Made by a program: the position numbers and the translations under genes. From Holophaga sp. (GTDB taxonomy: Bacteria; Acidobacteriota; Holophagae; Holophagales; Holophagaceae), in the NCBI GenBank assembly GCA_031292735.1, contig JARLGP010000269.1:1-10383 (forward strand): 10,383 nucleotides of DNA, given 5' to 3'. The notes beneath the pieces were generated by a model. The model did no database searches. It was given only the letters and a program-made list of their open reading frames with translations, and was not told the DNA's origin. Shown piece after piece: positions 6,328-10,383 of the stretch; the stretch's first letter is position 1, and each line of letters begins with the position of its first letter.

Positions 6328-6936
6328 CTAGGGCTTCGCGGGGGCCTTGGCGGCGGGCCTGGCGCCGGCCGGTTTGGCGGCGGCCGGCTTGGCTGCGCCG
6401 GCAGCCGGGGCGCCGGGGGCGTACTTGGCGTCGTAGCGCTTGCCCACCTCATCGGTGAAGTTCAGCACCCAGGCCTGGTCCGCAAAGGCCACCAGCCCCG
6501 GCTGGTAGGTGAGCACCAGCTGCAGCTTCTGTTCCTTGGCCAACTGCTCCACGATGGGCGAGATCTCCTGCTGGAACTGCCCCACCACCCGCTGCTGGGT
6601 CTTCTGGAACTCGGCCTGGCTGTCATCCTGGAGCTTCTTGTCCTCGAATTCCTGGTCGCGCAGCTGCTTCTGGATGCTCTCCTTGCCCGCCTCGCTGATG
6701 CTCGGGGACTGCAGCTGGCTGGCCAGCTTCTGGATCTCGGCCCGCTTGGCCTGGATCCTGTCGCCCAGGGTCTTCTTGAGGGTATCCAGCTCCGAGAACA
6801 ACTGGCGCGCCCTGACCGAGCGGTCGATGACACGTTCGGCAGCCAGCATGCCGATGCGGGGCACGCTGTCCGGGGCCGGCTGGGCCACCATTGCGACCGT
6901 CGCCGTCAGACAAAGAAGAGCATGAAGCGGTCGCAT
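6328..6936 (-). CDS. skp: OmpH/Skp-family periplasmic chaperone
   Basis: 202 aa with a signal peptide (1 to about 19, ending AMVAQP). It resembles the OmpH/Skp family: a short start strand (PRIGMLAAERVIDRS, 26-40), a long charged coiled-coil arm (about 42-120) rich in Gln, Lys and Glu, and a return strand (LQLVLTYQPGLVAFAD, 138-153). Skp trimers hold unfolded outer-membrane proteins in the periplasm and pass them to the Bam complex. Position supports the call: bamA is directly upstream on the same strand, 43 nt away, as in many diderms. The start at 6936 has GGAGG at 6941-6945. Odd point: after about residue 171 there is a low-complexity tail of Ala, Pro and Lys/Arg of some 30 residues, not part of the chaperone fold. 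No lpxD or fabZ follows as in Proteobacteria; dut converges instead. Confidence 0.88.
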   Translation of the reverse strand: MRPLHALLCLTATVAMVAQPAPDSVPRIGMLAAERVIDRSVRARQLFSELDTLKKTLGDRIQAKRAEIQKLASQLQSPSISEAGKESIQKQLRDQEFEDKKLQDDSQAEFQKTQQRVVGQFQQEISPIVEQLAKEQKLQLVLTYQPGLVAFADQAWVLNFTDEVGKRYDAKYAPGAPAAGAAKPAAAKPAGARPAAKAPAKP

Positions 6937-6951
6937 TGGACCTCCAGACAA

Positions 6952-6980
6952 CAGGGCCGAATGCGGCCCTGGGATTTTTT
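6952..6980 (+). terminator. Intrinsic-terminator-like hairpin with T6 in the bamA-skp gap
   Basis: CAGGGCCG (6952-6959) and CGGCCCTG (6964-6971) form a perfect 8-bp stem with loop AATG, followed on the plus strand by GGA and six Ts (6975-6980, the last overlapping the bamA stop codon). Read on the plus strand it looks like a Rho-independent terminator, with a 3-nt gap before the T run. On the minus strand, the direction of bamA and skp, no U-tract follows; there it would be an intercistronic hairpin just after the bamA stop and a few bases before the skp ribosome binding site. Confidence 0.55.
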
Positions 6981-9523
6981 CAGAAAGTCGTGCCGATGCT
7001 GAACTGGAAATCGTTCTGACCGGTGTCGTCGAAAGCATACGGATTCAGCTTGCGAGCCCAGATGAGCCGGAGCGGAGCCGGGCTGATGGGGAGGAAGAAC
7101 CGGAGTTCCACCCCCGCGCTGCGCTTGAGTCCCGTGGAGAAGATCTGTGTCCCGGGGGCCCATGCCTGCCCCATATCGTAAAAGAGCACCGTCCTGAATT
7201 CATCAGCAATTTTGAACTGATACTCGAGGTTGGTGATGAATTGTTTACTCCCGCCCACCACCACTTCGGCCAGATTGTTGTCAATCATCACCGAACCCAC
7301 CTGGCCGAACCGGTAGCCGCGGATGGAGTTCTCGCCGCCCGGCCGGTACAGGTCCCACACCGGCAACTGGTCGTTGCTGAGGTTCTTGATGAAGCCGTAG
7401 CTGGAGTTGATGGCGAAGATGTGCCGCTCGCTGAGGCTGGTCACCTTCTCGTATTCCAGGGTGGTCCGGTAGAACGGCGTGTCGGTGCCGAACTGCCAGC
7501 CGCCGTACTCGATCCCCAGGCCGATCTTCTGCCCCGCGGTGGGCTTGAACGGGTGGTTGATGGTGCTGTAGGTGAGGTTCTGGTTGATGGTGGAGGTGAG
7601 CTGGCTGTTGGTGTTGCGGAAGTAGTAGTTCCGGCCCCCCTCGATGCGGATCAGGCTGAACCGGTAGGCTACCGAGTAGTTGGTGAAAAAGGCCCAGGTC
7701 TTGTCTGGCAGGAAGGTGGACAGCCGGGTGCCCACCGAGGTGCCGATGCTGCGGCTGAACTGCTTGTAGGCGTATGCCGAACCCACCCTGGAGGCGCTGT
7801 AGTCGGTGGAGCCGTTGGACACGGCGGTGGTGAGGGAATACGGCATGTCCATCAGGAAGGGTTCGGTGTAGCTGAGGGAAATGTTGCGCTGGTACTGGCC
7901 GATGGTGTAGCCCAGGGAGAGGGTCTCGCCGCCGCCGCCCAGGTTCTTGGTGGAGAAGTTGGCGCCCAGCGAGAAGCCGTACACCGAACCGTAGCCGCCC
8001 TGGAACGTCAGTTCGTTGACCCCGGCCTCGTCGCCGCGGATGGTGATGTCCACCTGGGGCTTGTCGGGAACGTAGTCCACCTTGGGTTCCGTGGTCTTCA
8101 CGTCGAAATAGCCCAGCTGGCCGATGCCGGTGAACGAGTCCTTGAACAGCTCCGTCCGGAAGACATCGCCTTCCTTCAGGATCATGGAGCGCCGGAGCAC
8201 CTTGTCCTTGGTCTTGGTGTTGCCTTCGAAGGCGATGCGGTGGACGGTGTACTGTTCGCCCTCGTCCACCTTGACGTCCACATCCACCTTGTTGACCCCG
8301 CCGTCCTCCCGCACGGTCATCGTCCGGTTGGCCCGGAACATGATGTAGCCCTGGTCGCTGTAGGCTTCCCGCACCTTGTCCAGGCCCTCGGTGAGGGCGT
8401 CCAGATCGAACGGGCGGGGCTTGGCGCCGGGGCGGGGGCTGGCCAGGGAAGGCTTCACGTTGAACCAGCGGGCCAGCCAGGACCGGTTGTTGCGCTGCAC
8501 CTCGGCGATCTTGGTGCGGTAGAACTCCTCCCCCTTGGGGCCCTTGAACACCTTGTCGTTGCCTTCCAGCTTGAAGGTGCCCTCCATGAACTGGTCGCCT
8601 TCCATCACCGGAAAGGTGAGGGTGGCCCGGAGATCATAGCGGGGGGACTTGCCCTGGAGCACCCGCGCGCCGTTCTGCTTCTTCTGCTTTGCCGAGGTGC
8701 GGTCCACCACGTCGATGATCGGCTTGCCGACGAAGACGTCCTTGTAGCCCTTCTTCCAGTATTCCTTCTTGATGTTGCCGATGTCCTCGTCGAGGTTGTT
8801 CTGCACCAGCAGGTCCTTGGAGCCGAACCAGCTGAACATCCCGTGGACCCCGGTCTTCTTCATGGCCGAACGCAGCCTGGAATCGGAGATGATCTTGTTG
8901 CCGCGGAAGGCGATGCGGTAGATCCGGGTCTTGCCCCCCTCCTTGATGTCGAACACCAGGCGGGACATGGTGGGCCCCATGGGCTCCAGGCTCACGTCGA
9001 TCACCGGATTCATGAAGCCCTTCTCACCGGCCAGATCCACCAGCAGGTTCTTGACCTTGCGGGTGGCCTCGGGATCGTAGATCGAGTCCGGCGCGATCGT
9101 CAGCTTCTTGTCCTTGATCTTGTCCTTGATGGTGGACAGGCCCAGCTCCGTGCCGCCGCGGTAGTCCACCTCCTTGATCAGGGGGCGCTCTTTCACCCGG
9201 ATGGTGAGCTTCTTGCCGCCCGCCTCGTCGGTCACCTCGAACTTGATGTCATCGAACGAGCCCGTGGCCCACAGCCGGTCCAGCACCTCGGTGAGGTCGA
9301 CGGTGCGCAGATCGTCGCCCTCCTTGAGCCCGGCCTTGAACAGCACGGTCTCCGGGGTCTGTTTCTGGGTGCCGACCACTTCCAGCTTGGTCACCACCTC
9401 CGAGTCCTGGGCAGCACAAGGCAGGGCCTGAAGCCCGGCGGCCAGAACCAGGGGGATCCATCCATACCGAAACCGGAAGCCAAGGTGTCCGTTCCGTCCT
9501 TTGTTATCCGATTTCATCCGCAT
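6980..9523 (-). CDS. bamA: Outer membrane protein assembly factor BamA
   Basis: 847 aa from the ATG at 9523. BamA is the Omp85 core of the Bam complex that folds beta-barrel proteins into the outer membrane. Order of parts: basic N-region and hydrophobic signal peptide (about 1-39); five POTRA domains at roughly 43-113, 114-198, 199-311, 312-424 and 425-500; 16-strand barrel 501-847. Landmarks: IRGY (734-737), the conserved loop-6 R-G-F/Y motif; GYFDV (471-475) in POTRA5; PF..D.PYSL (555-564) in the barrel; and a terminal Phe in the last strand (FSIGTTF). POTRA3 and POTRA4 carry basic insertions (about 274-295 and 326-372). The start is uncertain: neither 9523 nor the ATG at 9517 has a clear SD, and a TTG at 9586 would put 21 polar residues before the signal peptide. 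It lies 100 nt after clpC; skp follows. Confidence 0.96.
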   Translation of the reverse strand: MRMKSDNKGRNGHLGFRFRYGWIPLVLAAGLQALPCAAQDSEVVTKLEVVGTQKQTPETVLFKAGLKEGDDLRTVDLTEVLDRLWATGSFDDIKFEVTDEAGGKKLTIRVKERPLIKEVDYRGGTELGLSTIKDKIKDKKLTIAPDSIYDPEATRKVKNLLVDLAGEKGFMNPVIDVSLEPMGPTMSRLVFDIKEGGKTRIYRIAFRGNKIISDSRLRSAMKKTGVHGMFSWFGSKDLLVQNNLDEDIGNIKKEYWKKGYKDVFVGKPIIDVVDRTSAKQKKQNGARVLQGKSPRYDLRATLTFPVMEGDQFMEGTFKLEGNDKVFKGPKGEEFYRTKIAEVQRNNRSWLARWFNVKPSLASPRPGAKPRPFDLDALTEGLDKVREAYSDQGYIMFRANRTMTVREDGGVNKVDVDVKVDEGEQYTVHRIAFEGNTKTKDKVLRRSMILKEGDVFRTELFKDSFTGIGQLGYFDVKTTEPKVDYVPDKPQVDITIRGDEAGVNELTFQGGYGSVYGFSLGANFSTKNLGGGGETLSLGYTIGQYQRNISLSYTEPFLMDMPYSLTTAVSNGSTDYSASRVGSAYAYKQFSRSIGTSVGTRLSTFLPDKTWAFFTNYSVAYRFSLIRIEGGRNYYFRNTNSQLTSTINQNLTYSTINHPFKPTAGQKIGLGIEYGGWQFGTDTPFYRTTLEYEKVTSLSERHIFAINSSYGFIKNLSNDQLPVWDLYRPGGENSIRGYRFGQVGSVMIDNNLAEVVVGGSKQFITNLEYQFKIADEFRTVLFYDMGQAWAPGTQIFSTGLKRSAGVELRFFLPISPAPLRLIWARKLNPYAFDDTGQNDFQFSIGTTF

Positions 9524-9623
9524 CCACAGTCCGTTACAGGGGGTTGTACATTCATTGCCCAGGGCAGGGAGCCTGGATCGGCACAATGCTCAGTTTGAAT
9601 GAGTTAGGTTTGTTTGCTGCCAC
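9524..9623. other. Intergenic region between clpC-like gene and bamA
   Basis: This 100-nt gap is the most AT-rich stretch of the window and is the likely place for a bamA promoter, but no convincing -35/-10 pair could be assigned on the minus strand. A weak hairpin (CCAGG 9559-9563 with CCTGG 9572-9576) lacks a T-tract, so no terminator for the upstream gene is called. bamA may be read from the clpC transcript or from an unrecognised promoter here. Confidence 0.4.
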
Positions 9624-10383
9624 TTATCCTTGGACCCCGGTGAGCTGGGGTTCGGGGCTGACTTCGGGGTTTGGGGTGTAGAGAGGAACCAGCTTATCAT
9701 CCACCAGGTCAAAATGGACCATCCCGGCCGGAACCGTGTCCTGGGCCACCATGAGTTCGGCCAGCGGATCCTCCACCTGCTTCTGGATGGCCCGGCGCAG
9801 GGGGCGGGCCCCGTAGGCGCGGTCCTTCACGGTGGTCTTCACCAGCCAGTCGCAGGCCTGGTCGGTGAGGGTGACCACCAGCTGGTGCTGCTGGAGGGTG
9901 ACGTTGAGATCGGCGATGAGCAGGCGGACGATCTTGCGCAGATCCTCGTCGCCAAGCCGGTTGAACACGACGATCTCATCGATGCGGTTGAGGAATTCGG
10001 GCGGGAAGGTGCGCTTGAGCACCTTGAGCGCGTCCCCGGCTCCGGCGTCGGGCCGCGAGCTCTTTTCCACGAAGCCCAGGCCCTTGTCCGGCAGCAGTTC
10101 GCGGCTGCCCACATTGGAGGTCATGATGATGATGGTGTTCTTGAAGTCCACCTGGTTGCCGAAGGCGTCGGTGGCCTGGCCGTCGTCGAAGATCTGCAGG
10201 AGCACGTTCATGAGGTCCGGATGGGCCTTTTCCATCTCGTCGAACAGGATGACGCAGTACGGATTGCGCCGGATCCGGTCGGTGAGCAGGCCGCCCTCCT
10301 CGTAGCCCACGTATCCCGGAGGCGCCCCGAGCAGCTTGGACACCTCGTGCTTTTCCATGAACTCGGACATGTCGAAGCGGATC
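9624..10383 (-). CDS. clpC: ClpC-type AAA+ unfoldase, C-terminal part (5' end outside window)
   Basis: The last 252 residues or so of a Hsp100/Clp ATPase; the gene enters from the right edge and stops at TAA 9624-9626. Such proteins form hexamers that unfold substrates and feed them to ClpP in the cytoplasm. Seen in the second AAA+ domain: pore-loop GYVGYEEGG (about 10299-10325), Walker B VILFDEMEKAH, sensor-1 segment TSN, arginine-finger segment PEFLNRIDE, and sensor-2 GARPLRRAI in the small domain. A Leu-Gly-Phe tripeptide (10071-10079) after the sensor-1 strand sits where ClpA, ClpC and ClpX carry their ClpP-docking [LIV]-G-[FL] loop; ClpB lacks it, so a ClpP partner is favoured over a disaggregase. 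The Walker A motif and N-domain are outside. ClpA is the main alternative, but TSNVG and the overall wording are closer to ClpC. bamA follows 100 nt downstream. Confidence 0.9.
   Translation of the reverse strand, partial: IRFDMSEFMEKHEVSKLLGAPPGYVGYEEGGLLTDRIRRNPYCVILFDEMEKAHPDLMNVLLQIFDDGQATDAFGNQVDFKNTIIIMTSNVGSRELLPDKGLGFVEKSSRPDAGAGDALKVLKRTFPPEFLNRIDEIVVFNRLGDEDLRKIVRLLIADLNVTLQQHQLVVTLTDQACDWLVKTTVKDRAYGARPLRRAIQKQVEDPLAELMVAQDTVPAGMVHFDLVDDKLVPLYTPNPEVSPEPQLTGVQG

Noticed and set aside
9559..9576. Hairpin CCAGG/CCTGG as a terminator of the clpC-like gene
   Set aside because: Only 5 bp with an 8-nt loop and no T-tract on the minus strand; too weak to call.
7241..9598. A 785-codon plus-strand open frame opposite bamA
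   Set aside because: The translation is compositionally biased (Val, Gly, His, Gln, Leu) with no recognisable domain, while bamA on the other strand has full POTRA and barrel features. It is a by-product of GC-rich third positions.

Overview
The window is GC-rich, almost fully coding bacterial DNA. The third codon positions are nearly all G or C, which also leaves long open frames opposite the real genes. A BamA with five POTRA domains, a Skp/OmpH chaperone and several secreted envelope proteins show a diderm (Gram-negative) organism. Gene content and style would fit an Acidobacteriota of the Holophaga/Geothrix type, but that placement is inference: there is no rRNA or other phylogenetic marker here. 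No mobile element, CRISPR array, tRNA or rRNA was seen, and no stretch longer than 300 bases lacks a gene.

Layout. (1) 1-422, plus strand: the 3' end of argC (arginine biosynthesis). (2) 499-1863, plus: an 11-helix transporter of the neurotransmitter:sodium symporter (NSS) family, preceded by a short leader with a TATAAT box and a possible SD-sequestering fold. (3) 1886-5757, minus: a compact three-gene envelope operon, transcribed as a DUF4097-like beta-solenoid protein, an M16-like protein (569 aa) and a second M16-like protein (429 aa). The two M16 genes overlap by 4 nt (ATGA), and both lack the zinc motif HxxEH. (4) 5863-6324, plus: dut (dUTPase), divergent from the envelope operon. (5) 6328-10383, minus: the 3' end of a clpC-type ATPase gene, then bamA, then skp/ompH, converging on dut with a 3-bp gap.

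How the genes fit together. bamA and skp are natural partners: the periplasmic chaperone holds unfolded porins and the Bam complex inserts them in the outer membrane. The clpC-like gene upstream adds cytoplasmic protein quality control, but a link to bamA beyond position is not shown. The DUF4097/M16/M16 operon looks like a secreted or periplasmic binding or scaffold module, not a protease system, because neither M16 protein keeps the metal site. argC and dut are ordinary housekeeping genes.

The points most worth a second look are: the NSS transporter, where Lys, Gly and Ala replace residues that coordinate Na1 and Na2 in LeuT; the paired zinc-less M16 proteins beside an 18-residue-period solenoid; a perfect hairpin with a T6 tract between bamA and skp that reads as a terminator on the opposite strand; and the alternative pairings in the transporter leader.
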